Below are positions 8,639 to 17,376 of a stretch of DNA of 64,000 nucleotides, one piece after another. How positions within the stretch are numbered: the stretch's first letter is position 1; the number at the start of each line of letters is the position of its first letter. Source of the DNA: Lewinellaceae bacterium (GTDB lineage Bacteria; Bacteroidota; Bacteroidia; Chitinophagales; Saprospiraceae); the NCBI GenBank assembly GCA_016713985.1, contig JADJOD010000006.1, positions 62,001 to 126,000 of the forward strand, written 5' to 3'. The position numbers were made by a program, and so were the translations under genes. The notes below the pieces were generated by a model that did not search any database, had not been told where the DNA came from, and saw only the letters and a list, made by a program, of their open reading frames with translations.

Positions 8639-9778
8639 TCAGATTTTGATAAAAATTTTCCGGACGTACAGCCATCGGCAGATCAGCCAGCAAAGCGCCA
8701 CGTAACTCAGCGCAAATACCAGCGAACTGAATTCCGCCCCTTCAATGGGTTTAAATATGGTGGTGTAAATCCATTCCTGCGCGCTCCTTTCATTCCACGA
8801 GATCACGTACAGGGATATGATCAAAATTTCTGACAAAACGTAGGCAAAAAGCGGATTAGAACCAAATGCCAGCATGAGGCCAGGGCCGTTGCGCCAGCCG
8901 CGCACGTCGATCAGCCAGATACTCAGGGCCAGCAGCACCATCGAAATCCCGCCGGCATACAGCACGTACGAACTGGTCCACAGTTTTTTATTGATGGGGA
9001 AAAACAGATCCCAGGCCAGGCCTGCAAACCCGCAGATCAGGCCGAACATCAACAGGTCGCGGACCAGCAGGTCTTTTTGTTTCGAACGAAAAGACATCAG
9101 TGCGCCACTCAGCCAACCGAGAATAGCCGTCACAATAGCGGGCAGTGTGCTCAAAACACCTTCCGGGTCGAAGGGTATACGCAACCCTGGGGCCACCGTT
9201 TCGCGATACAGGTGCGCTTCGCCAAATAGCCATCGGTCGAGGCGCAGAACGGCACTCCCCTGCGCGCTGTAAGGATCACTTCCCGGTTCGGCAAACCAAT
9301 ACAAAATCCCCCAATACAGCAGCAAAATGGCTCCGGATACGGCGATCAGGGCCCGGCGTTCCAGGGTAAGTACCAAAACGGCCGCGAGGCCATAACCCAG
9401 TGCCAGGCGCTGCAATACACCCATGATGCGCCAGGAATCCAGGTTTTCCCAGTAGATGGGGAATTTGTTCATCAACAGACCGATCAAAAAGATCAACACC
9501 GTTCGGCGCAGGATCTTTTTTCCGGCCTCGGGCGACCATTTGCGGTCGAATTTTGCAAATGAAAACCACATGGAAACCCCGATAATAAACATAAACGACG
9601 GGAACACCAGGTCGGTAGGGGTACAGCCGTGCCAGACGGCGTGACGCAGGGGGGCGTAAACGTAATCACCCGAACCCGGTGTGTTGACGAGGATCATAAA
9701 CGCCACCGTGAGGCCGCGATAAAAATCGATGGATAAATAGCGACTGGAGGAAGTAGAATCAGGCATTTTCAAAACCAT
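8639..9778 (-). CDS. COG4299/DUF5009 membrane protein (heparan-alpha-glucosaminide N-acetyltransferase-like), intact copy
   Basis: 379 residues with about ten hydrophobic segments. It starts with SIDFYRGLTVAFMILVNTPG and the conserved HAVWHGCTPTDLVFPSFMFIIG; the His before GCTPTD corresponds to the active-site region proposed for lysosomal HGSNAT. Later landmarks are GVLQRLALGYG, TLPAIVTAILGW, LWTSSYVLYAGG and FGSNPLFAYVLSE. The family is thought to move acetyl groups across a membrane onto amino sugars; the substrate here is unknown. A promoter-like pair lies upstream. ATG 9766 is an alternative start. The next gene upstream is a degenerate tandem paralogue with a nearly identical C-terminus. 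Confidence 0.85.
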   Translation of the reverse strand: MVLKMPDSTSSSRYLSIDFYRGLTVAFMILVNTPGSGDYVYAPLRHAVWHGCTPTDLVFPSFMFIIGVSMWFSFAKFDRKWSPEAGKKILRRTVLIFLIGLLMNKFPIYWENLDSWRIMGVLQRLALGYGLAAVLVLTLERRALIAVSGAILLLYWGILYWFAEPGSDPYSAQGSAVLRLDRWLFGEAHLYRETVAPGLRIPFDPEGVLSTLPAIVTAILGWLSGALMSFRSKQKDLLVRDLLMFGLICGFAGLAWDLFFPINKKLWTSSYVLYAGGISMVLLALSIWLIDVRGWRNGPGLMLAFGSNPLFAYVLSEILIISLYVISWNERSAQEWIYTTIFKPIEGAEFSSLVFALSYVALCWLICRWLYVRKIFIKI

Positions 9779-9808
9779 TTATTTTGTAGCGATGCCACTA
9801 CGCAGCGC

Positions 9809-9841
9809 TAAAAGTAATGGTTTCGCCGATTTTCAGGCAAA
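9809..9841 (-). promoter_or_regulatory. Promoter-like pair for the intact COG4299 gene
   Basis: The minus strand has TTTG (9838-9841), a 21-bp spacer and TACTTTTA (9809-9816), close to TAnnTTTG, about 30 bp upstream of the start at 9778. Confidence 0.45.
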
Positions 9842-9884
9842 TGACCCGAAATTTATAAATCCCCGGATATTTTCCCCTTCAGGC

Positions 9885-11083
9885 CTATATTTTGATAAAA
9901 ATCTTCCGGACATACAGCCACCGGCAGATCAGCCAGCAAATAATCATAAAGCACAGGGCAAACAGAAACGAGCCGAATTCCCCTCCTTCAATGGGCCGGA
10001 AAAAGGTTTTATACAACCACCAGTTGGCTTCCCGGTGTACATCGCCTTCCATCCATTCGATGGTGCACAAAATCTGTGCAATACCTTCGGAAAGAACAAA
10101 TGCAAACAATGGGTTGGAGCCGAACGTGTAAAAAAAGTCCGTACCTTGTTCCATTTCCGGATATCGATGAGCCAAATGCTGGCAGAAAGTGCAATGATCG
10201 AGATGCCGCCCGTGTAGAGCACGTAAGAACTGGTCCAGAGTTTTTTATTGATCGGCATCACAAAATCCCAGGCCAGCCCGGCAATACAGCACAATACGCC
10301 AGCCAGCAACAAGCGGCGCAGCAACAAATATTTATCTGCGGAATATTTTTCCATCATTTGTCCACAAAACCAACCGATTACCACCGTCACAATAGTGGGC
10401 AAAGTACTGAGCACACCCATGGTATCAAAGTGAAACCCTTTGCGCAGAAAAACGTGTTTGCTGCCGTATAACAAGTGTTCGAGGCCGGTCATGGCCTCTA
10501 CTTCCAGTCCGTAAAGCCAGCCGTCGAATTGTAGCAAAACATTGGCCTCCACACCATAAGGGTCGCTACAGGGCGTTGAAAACCAGTTCAATATTCCCAA
10601 TACAACAACAAAATACCGGCTGAAACCCCAGCAACGCCTTGCGGCTCAAAGCCAATACCAGCACTGACGCAAAACCGTAGGCCAGCGCGATGCGTTGCAA
10701 CACCCCATGATGTGCCAGTGATCGAGGTTTTTCCAAAAAACAGGGAATTTATTGAGCAACATCCCGATCGCAAACATCAAAATGGTGCGGCGCATGATTT
10801 TCTTTCCCGCCTCAAGCGAAAAACGGCGGTTATATTTGCCGAAAGAAAACCACATGGAAATGCCGATAATCACAAGGAAACACGGGAAAATGACATCCGT
10901 GGGTGTGCAGCCGTGCCAATTGGCGTGTTGCAGGGGCTTGTATACGTAATCCCAGGTGCCGGGAGTGTTCACGATGATCATGGACATCACCGTCAGGCCA
11001 CGGAGAAAATCAACGGACTGGTAACGCGGGGCAGGCTTTGGAACGGATAAACTTTTTAGTTCGTCGCCCGTTGTGTTTTGCAT
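9885..11083 (-). pseudogene. Second COG4299/DUF5009 paralogue with four single-base frameshifts
   Basis: The N-terminus (MQNTTGDEL...) runs 11083-10646 and carries FLRGLTVMSMIIVNTPG and HANWHGCTPTDVIFP. The rest of the protein is recovered by changing frame at 10703-10706, 10626-10629, 10596-10598 and 10144-10147. At each site one base is missing, three times in a G run. After correction the product is colinear with the intact neighbour and ends in the same ICWLICRWLYVRKIFIKI. This is either a decaying tandem duplicate or, since all four changes are -1 at short homopolymers and no other lesion is present, a functional gene with consensus errors. Confidence 0.75.
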
Positions 11084-11163
11084 GATGGATCGGTATCAGG
11101 TAGATATTCACTCATTTTACAAAAGGATTAAACCTTTACAGGAATAATCCGGGAATTGCTCTT

Positions 11164-12204
11164 ATGCTTTTTGCAATTGGTACGAAAGTGCATTTTCGCT
11201 ATACAGGGGAAAGCGGTGTCGTTACGGCATTGTTGGACGAAGGCATGCTGCAGGTTAAATTAGACAGTAACCCGGAAATTGAAATACCTGCTTTTGAAGA
11301 GGATTTGACGAGTGAACCAGGGAATAACTCAGGCACAGGAAAACCAAAATTTGTGCCAACTAATAAACCCGACCCGCCTGCACGCCGTGAGATAAAAGCC
11401 GGTTATCATATATTGAAACCCAAGGGTTTGCAACTTGTGTTCGAACCCATGCCCGGGCGCGACGGCAATGTATCGAGATACAATACCTGGCTGGTCAACG
11501 ATACGCTGCAGGAATATCTTTTTGAACTGGATATCTACACGCCTTCCCGTGATATTATTGTGACGGATGGAAAAACCCAGGCGGCAACCGCCCTGGAATT
11601 GGGTATTCTGTTGTACGATGATCTGAACGAGGCTCCGGAAGTTGATTTGCAGGTTCGGCGTATTACCACGGAAGGTCCGGAAGCGCCGGTCCAGCACAAC
11701 CTTAAAATAAGGGCCAAACAATTTTTCAATAATTTCCAGACCGTGCCGATCCTGAATCTTCAGGCGCACCGTTTTTTATTGTTCGATCCCGCAGCGGCAA
11801 CCAAAAACGCCGAGCCGGATGACCTGCTCAACTATACGAAACAAAAAATACAGGCCGGCAAGCCAAGCCGGTCTTCGGGCTCCGGCCATTTTCAGGTATT
11901 TAATATTGAAGAGTTTGCCCAATTTGTTCCGGAGATCGATCTGCATATTGAAAACCTGATCAGCGGATATGCGCGGCTGGATAAAGGAGAGATATTGCGC
12001 ATCCAATTGCTTCATTTTCAGCGCTTTTTGGATAAATCCATTCGTTTGGGAGCGCCGCGTATTTTTGTAATTCACGGTGTCGGGGAAGGAAAACTCCGGG
12101 AAGCGATTGCCCAGCGACTGCGGGAAAATCCCGATGTGGCAAAATACAAAAATGAATTTCACCACAAATATGGTTATGGCGCCACGGAGGTGATTTTCCG
12201 GTAG
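11164..12204 (+). CDS. DUF2027/Smr-domain protein (MutS2-related)
   Basis: 346 residues. The N-terminal ~50 residues (GTKVHFRYTGESGVVTALLDEG) form a small SH3-like module. A Pro/Lys-rich linker and a beta-rich DUF2027 core follow (residues ~80-215), and a C-terminal Smr domain begins at EIDLHIENL with the motif DLHIE...HFQRFLDKSIRLGAPRIFVIHGVGEGKLREAI. Smr domains are structure-selective nucleases related to the MutS2 tail; HGVGEGKLR corresponds to the HGxGxGxLR catalytic-region motif. It occurs widely as a single gene in Bacteroidota; its nucleic-acid target is unknown. Confidence 0.87.
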   Translation: MLFAIGTKVHFRYTGESGVVTALLDEGMLQVKLDSNPEIEIPAFEEDLTSEPGNNSGTGKPKFVPTNKPDPPARREIKAGYHILKPKGLQLVFEPMPGRDGNVSRYNTWLVNDTLQEYLFELDIYTPSRDIIVTDGKTQAATALELGILLYDDLNEAPEVDLQVRRITTEGPEAPVQHNLKIRAKQFFNNFQTVPILNLQAHRFLLFDPAAATKNAEPDDLLNYTKQKIQAGKPSRSSGSGHFQVFNIEEFAQFVPEIDLHIENLISGYARLDKGEILRIQLLHFQRFLDKSIRLGAPRIFVIHGVGEGKLREAIAQRLRENPDVAKYKNEFHHKYGYGATEVIFR

Positions 12205-12263
12205 GGCGGAAATTTTTTCCGCCCGGATGTTTCATGATCAGAATGTTCCGAAGAAAATTTGTA
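12204..12263 (+). repeat. Dispersed palindromic element, copy 1
   Basis: A GTAGGGCGGAAA / TTTCCGCCC palindrome is followed by a tail containing AGAATGTTCCGAAGAAAATT. The same arrangement occurs at 55489-55575 (inverted) and 63046-63112, with a core-only copy at 59055-59095. It sits directly after the stop of the Smr gene. Confidence 0.8.
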
Positions 12264-12285
12264 CCGCTTATTTTTTCGGAAAAAC

Positions 12286-12319
12286 AACAGGGGCTTAGTC
12301 GTGTGACCAAGCCCCTGTT
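12286..12319. terminator. Bidirectional terminator between the Smr gene and gldN
   Basis: A perfect 11-bp stem AACAGGGGCTT / AAGCCCCTGTT with a 12-base loop and T- or A-rich flanks on either side, lying between convergent genes. Confidence 0.75.
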
Positions 12320-12352
12320 TCTGTTCATAGTGTAAGTCAGGTTCTCACCCGA

Positions 12353-13237
12353 TTAATACTGCCAGAGATCGTGTTCGAAGTTAAAAATCTCGTTTTTGAT
12401 CTTTTCAGATTCCATCAGGAGGTCAACCCCCGTGAGATACTCTTCGAGTTTACGGTCGTACACGTTTGACTCTTTGTAGATGTAGCTGGCAAAATACCGC
12501 ATTTCAAAAAGGTCTTCCCAGGAAATGGTGGCGTTGGTATTGCCGCCCATGGTGAATACGCGGTGACGCGCAAACAGTTCGCGAGCCTGGGGATAATAAA
12601 CCCAGAACATCGGCTTTTCAAAACGGAAGTTGCCTTCGTTGTCTTTTACGTCGATCAGCGGGGCGATGCCGAGAATCCGAACCTGGAGGGTAGAGGTTTC
12701 TTTATCAAAAAACCATATCTCTTTGAGGCGGAAACGTTTAACGTCTTCCCAGTTGATGTCGTTGCGGACAATCTGTACTTTTTCTTCGTACGTTTCCGGG
12801 TCGAAGGTTACCACAGTGTCGGTTTTCGACAACATGGAAAGTACATCGTCCGTACTCATACGTTTGTTGAATTTGTCCGTTCCGTCGATCGCATACACCG
12901 GCAGGTCGCCTTTGGTTGCAGCATCGGAAAGTAATTTGAAAAACGGCTCTTCCGGATAAGCAAACGGAAGGTTCATTTTTTCACGAACGTCGATGATGCG
13001 CCATACGCGTTTTTCCCAAAAGATATCGCTTTCGCGGATCGGTTGGTAAGCCAGCACGCGGCGCTCTGCCATAATGTCTTTTTTGACAACATCATCCAGC
13101 GGAGCATCGCTTGGCTCTTCATCATAAACTTCTTCGGTTTTCACTTCAATTGTTTCGGGGTCTTGCGCGAGCAGCGTGGTTCCGGAAAAGAAAAACAGGA
13201 GCAGGCTCAGGCACGTCCATTTGATAGATGTTTGCAT
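12353..13237 (-). CDS. gldN: T9SS/gliding motility protein GldN (PorN)
   Basis: 294 residues, signal peptide ending TTLLAQD. Conserved GldN features are YQPIRESDIFWEKRVWRIIDVREKMN near residue 65 and IWFFDKETSTLQVRILGIAPL, FWVYYPQARELFARH and SWEDLFEMRYFASYIYKESN toward the end. GldN is periplasmic and forms the outer ring with the GldK lipoprotein under the outer membrane, as part of the T9SS translocon and motor. It is last in the porP-gldKLMN run; a hairpin separates it from gldM. Confidence 0.96.
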   Translation of the reverse strand: MQTSIKWTCLSLLLFFFSGTTLLAQDPETIEVKTEEVYDEEPSDAPLDDVVKKDIMAERRVLAYQPIRESDIFWEKRVWRIIDVREKMNLPFAYPEEPFFKLLSDAATKGDLPVYAIDGTDKFNKRMSTDDVLSMLSKTDTVVTFDPETYEEKVQIVRNDINWEDVKRFRLKEIWFFDKETSTLQVRILGIAPLIDVKDNEGNFRFEKPMFWVYYPQARELFARHRVFTMGGNTNATISWEDLFEMRYFASYIYKESNVYDRKLEEYLTGVDLLMESEKIKNEIFNFEHDLWQY

Positions 13238-13295
13238 AACGACCGCAGATGGTTGATTAGCAGATGAATGGTTGTGTTCGGCAATAACTGAAAAG

Positions 13296-13328
13296 ACTTC
13301 AGCCGGTGTAATGAACGCCGGCTGAAGT
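13296..13328 (-). terminator. Hairpin between gldM and gldN
   Basis: An 11-bp stem ACTTCAGCCGG / CCGGCTGAAGT with an 11-base loop lies 15 bp after the gldM stop in the transcribed direction, followed by CTTTTCAG. The weak U-tract suggests partial termination or RNA stabilisation rather than a full stop. Confidence 0.55.
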
Positions 13329-13342
13329 ACTTTATTTTTAGA

Positions 13343-14863
13343 TTACCTGATCTTAAATGCCAGACCGCCAATATTACGGGCTGCCTGGTCGCCAGGGCAT
13401 TTACATTTGATGTCGTCGAAGAAGTAACTGTCGCCCGGTTTGGCTTTGTTGATCATCTCGCCGGTTTCGCCGTTCCAACGGGCGCCCGAATTGGGGCGGC
13501 TGATCGGATCCTGGCGTTTGGGCAGATAAGTCATTTCAAACCCTACGATGTCGCATTTTGCTTCGAAGTCGAAGTTTTCAAGAATAGCAGCGATACCGCC
13601 TTGTGCCTTGAATTCGCCGTTACCCATCGATTTGCTGCGGTGTTTGGCGCCGAGCATCGGTACAGGGTCGGGAATACGTTTTACGCGGTATTTGAACGTG
13701 GAGGTTGCGCCGCCGCCCGATACAGTCAGCGTAGCTTCACCCGGCGTGGATGCCGTGATAACAAACTTGCCACCACCTTTGCTGGCAACGTTGACACCGG
13801 AACCCGTCACACGTACGTCGTTGGAAGAAACGCCGGCAGCGGAAACCGAAACCGGGTTTTCAACACCGATGTAGAACACGTTCATTTTGTCCAGCGAAAC
13901 GGCAACGGAACGTTGGCCGACTTCATATTTGAACTCCTTGCTGTAGTTCTTGTTTTCGCCGGTAAGCGGGTTTTTCACGTTGATGCTCACGTTGTAGGTG
14001 CGCTCGCCGACGCCCGAAGGAGTCGTTTCATAGTGCGCGATACCTTCTTTCACCGGAATGGACGACCCGCCCACGGAAATGCTTACGTTGTCCGCCGAAG
14101 TGCTGTACGCGCTGAGGAAAATATCAGCAACGTATTTTTCACCCTGGATGATATAACTTTTGTCGGCGGAAACGGCGGGCTGGAAAGCGTCGAATTTGAT
14201 TTCGACCTTACCCATCTGTTCTGCTGCCCAGTTCATCACGGCCGAGGTAGAGCTTTTTGCGTCCGTCTGCATTTTGCCCAACAAGGGGAAGCAGGCGGCT
14301 ACCGGCATTTGTTTGAACTTGAATTCGGCCCAGGTTTTCATTTTGGTGCCTTCGGGCAGTTTTTCAATGTCGAGCGGGAGATTTTTGGAAACGTTGGGAT
14401 CGTTGCCGGTCAGCGCCAGCAATTTTTCCCGGGTTTCTTTGATCTTGGCTTCGATCTCGTCACCCAGTTTTTCATTGATAAACAGGTTGGTGGTAACGTC
14501 TTTGTTCCGGATATCCTGCGGGATAGTCGGATCAGCTTTGGACGGGCCTTTGGCGATGTCGAACAACTTGAGCCGGATTCCGTCGATGTATTTGACAAAA
14601 TCCTGGCCGATGACTTGGGCTTCTTTGGATTTGATTTCCAGGTCCTTGTTTTTATCCGTCGGATAAGCAGATGCCGTGGCACTGATACTGGCAAGCACGG
14701 CGTTATTGTTGTTGTCGACAATGTTACCACTGGTTTTCATTCCCCTGTCTAAGGAAAAGAATGCATTCATTACCTCGGCAGACACGTTAAGTGCCAGCAA
14801 CGCGGTCAACACCAGATACATCAGGTTGATCATGAGTTGCCGCGGCTCCTTTGGTATTGACAT
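13343..14863 (-). CDS. gldM: T9SS motor protein GldM (PorM)
   Basis: 506 residues. One N-terminal transmembrane helix follows the cytoplasmic start MSIPKEPRQLMINLMYLVLTALLALNVSAEVMNAF, the invariant GldM signature. The periplasmic part has four stacked domains: a helical bundle (to about residue 220) then three Ig-like beta domains (for example FQPAVSADKSYIIQGEKY and RVKRIPDPVP). GldM and GldL form the proton-driven rotary motor that powers T9SS secretion and gliding. The gene starts 53 bp after gldL. Confidence 0.97.
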   Translation of the reverse strand: MSIPKEPRQLMINLMYLVLTALLALNVSAEVMNAFFSLDRGMKTSGNIVDNNNNAVLASISATASAYPTDKNKDLEIKSKEAQVIGQDFVKYIDGIRLKLFDIAKGPSKADPTIPQDIRNKDVTTNLFINEKLGDEIEAKIKETREKLLALTGNDPNVSKNLPLDIEKLPEGTKMKTWAEFKFKQMPVAACFPLLGKMQTDAKSSTSAVMNWAAEQMGKVEIKFDAFQPAVSADKSYIIQGEKYVADIFLSAYSTSADNVSISVGGSSIPVKEGIAHYETTPSGVGERTYNVSINVKNPLTGENKNYSKEFKYEVGQRSVAVSLDKMNVFYIGVENPVSVSAAGVSSNDVRVTGSGVNVASKGGGKFVITASTPGEATLTVSGGGATSTFKYRVKRIPDPVPMLGAKHRSKSMGNGEFKAQGGIAAILENFDFEAKCDIVGFEMTYLPKRQDPISRPNSGARWNGETGEMINKAKPGDSYFFDDIKCKCPGDQAARNIGGLAFKIR

Positions 14864-14916
14864 AAGTCTTTAATTTTTGATTGTTATCGGATGTGGATAC
14901 CAAAAATGTCGCAAAA

Positions 14917-15507
14917 TTACTGACGACCGATGTTGGACATTGCTGCCAGCATATTGCCGTATACGGTGTTCAACGAGCCGAGGTTTTTGTTCAGGGCGGT
15001 CAGCTGATCTTTGTAGGCACGAACGTCGTCGGCAGATTTTGCCATGTCGGACATCGCTTCGTTCATCTTCGTGTAGAAGTTGCTCATGGACTTGATTTGC
15101 TCCGAAGTACCGGAGAAATCCACTTCCTGCAGCGATTTGAGCGCGCCCATACTTTTCGACATGGATTGCAATTCGGTCAGCATGCCGCCGAGTTGACGTT
15201 CTACCACGTCGCCGTGCAGCGGAGCAACTTCCGGCTGGTTGGTCGGGCCGGCAGTCAGGGGTTGCAGACGGGAATCGTAATCATCGAGACCGGGATACAG
15301 TTTGTGCCAGTAGTAATCCGGCTCTGGGCCGAGGATACCGAGGAAAAGGAAGATGATAGCCTCCGTAAAAAGGCCGACGATCAGAAATTCAGATGCAAGC
15401 GGCCAGCTTTCGAGTTTGAAAAGGGCTCCCAAAAGAACGATCGCAGCGCCGACGCCGATAAGCAGGTTTTTGAAGTACTTGAAAGACTTGGTCTTGACGA
15501 AACTCAT
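14917..15507 (-). CDS. gldL: T9SS motor protein GldL (PorL)
   Basis: 196 residues, somewhat shorter than the usual ~215-plus but with both ends intact. Two transmembrane helices lie at about residues 14-30 and 38-58 (FEAI-type segment LFTEAIIFLFLGILGPEPDYYW), with an intramembrane Glu matching the proton-carrying glutamate known in GldL. The cytoplasmic tail ends in the conserved LNTVYGNMLAAMSNI. It is preceded by a TACTTTTG promoter box and a strong hairpin, so it may be expressed separately from gldK. Confidence 0.95.
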   Translation of the reverse strand: MSFVKTKSFKYFKNLLIGVGAAIVLLGALFKLESWPLASEFLIVGLFTEAIIFLFLGILGPEPDYYWHKLYPGLDDYDSRLQPLTAGPTNQPEVAPLHGDVVERQLGGMLTELQSMSKSMGALKSLQEVDFSGTSEQIKSMSNFYTKMNEAMSDMAKSADDVRAYKDQLTALNKNLGSLNTVYGNMLAAMSNIGRQ

Positions 15508-15581
15508 TGTTTTTAAACTTTTTAGCAGTTTACAAAAAGGTTAATCCTTGAATTTGTTATCGAGTTGGTGAAAAAGTGCCG

Positions 15582-15589
15582 CAAAAGTA
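15582..15589 (-). promoter_or_regulatory. -7 box upstream of gldL
   Basis: The minus strand reads TACTTTTG followed by CGGC, an excellent match to the Bacteroidota -7 element, 75 bp upstream of the gldL ATG. No convincing -33 TTTG is visible at the usual spacing. With the hairpin at 15769-15837 it suggests gldLMN have their own promoter. Confidence 0.5.
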
Positions 15590-15768
15590 GTAATAGCCGG
15601 ATGACTTATTCACCGAAATATTCAGATAATGTGAATGCCAGCTTCTACAATTGTCCGCCAGTAGCAAACAATCAGGAAGAGATTCAATTCTGACCGGCTT
15701 GAGTGATATGTTCTGGAACAAGGGTAAAGACGCGAAACCGTCGGGGAATGATGATAAGCGTTTGATTA

Positions 15769-15837
15769 TAAAGGCAAAACGCAAGAAACAGCATGGAAAT
15801 TATGTGTTTGCTGATTTTTCTTGCGTTTTGCCTTTTA
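15769..15837. terminator. Long hairpin between gldK and gldL
   Basis: Left arm AAAGGCAAAACGCAAGAAA and its complement form about 19 paired bases around a ~20-base loop, starting 16 bp after the gldK stop. T-rich sequence follows on both sides. This is the strongest hairpin in the T9SS locus. The 346-bp gap it lies in holds no gene I can support. Confidence 0.7.
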
Positions 15838-15853
15838 TTTTCTACCCTTTGTA

Positions 15854-17107
15854 TTAAAAGTCGTTGATCGAACGACCGAGGAAAGTAAGTACGGAACGGA
15901 AGCCGATGTAGCATTTCGTCGTATCCTGATATTCCCAGGAGCGGGTACCCGTTTGCAGGAAGAAGGCGATATCTTTCCAGGAGCCGCCGCGGATCACTTT
16001 CCGCTTGTCGGTTGGATTGTCTTCGTCCTTGGCGTCGTAACGAATATCAGGGTTCAGGTCGTGTACAAAAGAATACGCATTCTCATAGTATGCGGTTTCC
16101 GTCCACTCGGATACGTTACCGGCCATGCAATAGAGACCGTAATCGTTCGGATAATACGCATCCGCTTTTACCGTATACAAACCGCCGTCTTCCGGATAGT
16201 TACCACGCCCCGGTTTGAAGTTGGCCAGCAGGCAACCTTTCGCGTTGCGGGTGTAATAAGCACCCCAGGGGTACGGCGCTTCGGCGCGGCCACCGCGGGC
16301 TGCGTATTCCCATTCGTGCTCTGTGGGCAGGCGGAAGTCTTCGGTATTGACTTCACTTTCGGAATACATATCCCATACTTTGCTGCGCCAGTAGCAGAAT
16401 GCTTTGGCCATTTTCCAGTTGACGCCCACCACGGGGTAGTCGTCGAATGCCGGGTGCCAGAAGTAGTTACGGGTCATCGGTTCGTTGTACGAATACGCGT
16501 AATCGCGAATCCAGCACAGGGTATCCGGGTAAACCTTGATTTTTTCCTTGTGGATGTGGCTGGTACGGTTGCTGTTGCGATCGTGTGCGGCGCGTTGCCA
16601 GTCGTACCACTGGTATTCAAACACCAGTTTTGTTACATCCAGTTCTTTGCGGCCTGCAAAACGTTCGTTGCCCTGATAATACAAATTTTCAAGGGCGCCG
16701 TCTTCGTCTTCGTCCCAGGTGATTTCCTGTTCCCAATCGATCTGTTGCTTGTCGCTGGTGTTGCCTTCGTCTTCAACATAATGCTGAAGCGCTTCGTGGG
16801 CAAGCGAGTCGGAAACCCACTTGACAAACTGGCGGTATTCGTTGTTGGTGATTTCCGTATCATCCATGAAGAAGCCCTGAATAGAGATGGACTTCGGACG
16901 AGATACGAGTTGTTTGCTGAGGTCTTCATCTCCGGTACCGATGTGAAGTGTTCCGGAGGGAACGTACACCATGCCGTAAGGATTGATGCCTTTCCAGCTT
17001 GGCCGGTCAGTTACCCCGATCAACTGGCCGCTTTCTTTGCGACCGCAGGAAGCGGCCGCAGCCGCAATGATGACAAAGAGCAGAAGTGAATTCTGTAGTT
17101 TTTTCAT
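15854..17107 (-). CDS. gldK: T9SS ring lipoprotein GldK (PorK)
   Basis: 417 residues from ATG 17107 (MKKLQNSLLLFVIIAAAAASCGRKES), which creates a lipobox AASC at about residues 18-21; the open frame upstream lacks a sensible start. The rest is a formylglycine-generating-enzyme/SUMF1 fold: MVYVPSGTLHIGTGDED, FFMDDTEITNNEYRQFV, PVVGVNWKMAKAFCYWRSK, RLPTEHEWEYAARGG, GNVSEWTETAYY and RVIRGGSWKD. GldK uses this fold structurally, forming the periplasmic ring with GldN. It is preceded by porP, giving the P. gingivalis-like order porPKLMN. Confidence 0.96.
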   Translation of the reverse strand: MKKLQNSLLLFVIIAAAAASCGRKESGQLIGVTDRPSWKGINPYGMVYVPSGTLHIGTGDEDLSKQLVSRPKSISIQGFFMDDTEITNNEYRQFVKWVSDSLAHEALQHYVEDEGNTSDKQQIDWEQEITWDEDEDGALENLYYQGNERFAGRKELDVTKLVFEYQWYDWQRAAHDRNSNRTSHIHKEKIKVYPDTLCWIRDYAYSYNEPMTRNYFWHPAFDDYPVVGVNWKMAKAFCYWRSKVWDMYSESEVNTEDFRLPTEHEWEYAARGGRAEAPYPWGAYYTRNAKGCLLANFKPGRGNYPEDGGLYTVKADAYYPNDYGLYCMAGNVSEWTETAYYENAYSFVHDLNPDIRYDAKDEDNPTDKRKVIRGGSWKDIAFFLQTGTRSWEYQDTTKCYIGFRSVLTFLGRSINDF

Positions 17108-17158
17108 GTTAACACCCGTGTTATCCAACTTAATTGTGCGGTTTGGAAAAAGTGGTCG

Positions 17159-17187
17159 TAAAGATAGCGGATTAAATTCTTTGCAAA
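17159..17187 (-). promoter_or_regulatory. Promoter-like pair for gldK
   Basis: The minus strand has TTTG (17184-17187), a 17-bp spacer and TATCTTTA (17159-17166), one base off TAnnTTTG, 52 bp upstream of the gldK ATG. The 269-bp gap to porP contains no other gene I can support. Confidence 0.4.
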
Positions 17188-17376
17188 AAAGAATTCCAAA
17201 TAAAATTGGTTGACCGGCTCTTATTGCCCCTGTCAAACGATTTTTTAACTTCTCATTGTATCCGTACCGAATTTTTTTAACGCTGCGATACGCCCAATTA
17301 ATTTACTGTAAAATGCAAAAAAACAACTTATGGCATCTGTTACACTTTCCGACAAGGCGCCAAAAGATTTTTTCGT

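Noticed and set aside
11083..11163. Promoter between the broken COG4299 gene and the Smr gene
   Set aside because: No TAnnTTTG with a proper -33 could be placed with confidence.
15651..15857. Small plus-strand gene between gldK and gldL
   Set aside because: It runs through the hairpin, has no start signal and no recognisable features.
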